DNA from: Lachnospiraceae bacterium UBA3801
Lineage (GTDB): Bacteria; Bacillota; Clostridia; Lachnospirales; Lachnospiraceae
NCBI GenBank assembly: GCA_002368685.1
Contig: DFEN01000050.1
Span: 1-25,634 of the forward strand
Length of the DNA: 25,634 bases
Direction of reading: 5' to 3'
This document shows positions 25,603-25,634 of this stretch, one piece after another. Numbering within the stretch: the first letter of the stretch is position 1; each line of letters starts with the position of its first letter. Made by a program: the position numbers and the translations under genes. The notes under the pieces are model-generated. The model was given only the letters and a program-made list of their open reading frames with translations, was not told the origin of the DNA and ran no database searches.

Positions 25603-25634
25603 ACTCTTTTAACCCCTAACATTTTAGTAAAAAA

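Overview
The window looks like chromosomal core and envelope DNA from a low-GC, Gram-positive clostridium, most likely of the family Lachnospiraceae (Butyrivibrio/Pseudobutyrivibrio/Lachnospira-like). This rests on the AT-rich sequence with strong AGGAG ribosome binding sites, a CIRCE operator, clostridial forms of Lon, MurG and phosphofructokinase, large secreted beta-helix/MBG surface proteins and several c-di-GMP proteins. The genus is inferred. I see no rRNA, tRNA, CRISPR array, transposase, phage gene or riboswitch. No stretch above 300 bases lacks a gene.

Left end (1-2600): the first 324 codons of lon run off the left edge on the minus strand. lon is preceded by a CIRCE (HrcA) operator that also lies against a perfect -10 box facing the other way, so a divergent HD-GYP gene may share the heat-shock operator. 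The HD-GYP gene ends in a region of hairpins and a strong terminator.

Centre-left (2609-9983): a minus-strand operon reads, in transcription order, ICMT-like membrane methyltransferase, dnaX, ybaB, recR, a group III-type phosphofructokinase, and an 890-residue membrane-anchored protein of unknown function with a beta-propeller-like middle and a C39-like C-terminus lacking its histidine. dnaX/ybaB/recR overlap and are probably translationally coupled. The operon has its own extended -10 promoter.

Centre (10010-18886): a 1557-residue surface protein (signal peptide, two ~600-residue internal repeats each with beta-helix and MBG-like modules, acidic stalk, KTGD-type C-terminal anchor), then a 1285-residue RND transporter with a ~260-residue coiled-coil insertion and no adjacent adaptor gene. 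Each has a clear boundary: a promoter for the first, a terminator after the second.

Right (18939-25602): a membrane protein with two degenerate GGDEF domains and an intact EAL domain sits 21 bases downstream of a phosphoglucomutase gene. The phosphoglucomutase gene is divergent from murG, with back-to-back extended -10 promoters. murG ends at a dispersed 22-bp repeat and a bidirectional terminator. Last come a small membrane-anchored unknown protein and an HD-domain protein, probably co-transcribed.

Functional themes are envelope building (murG, phosphoglucomutase, surface protein, RND pump), c-di-GMP breakdown (HD-GYP and EAL), and DNA replication/recombination coupled with glycolysis in one operon. 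I found no single clearly new system. The observations most worth following are the bidirectional CIRCE arrangement, the 890-residue protein, the duplicated surface protein and the RND insertion.
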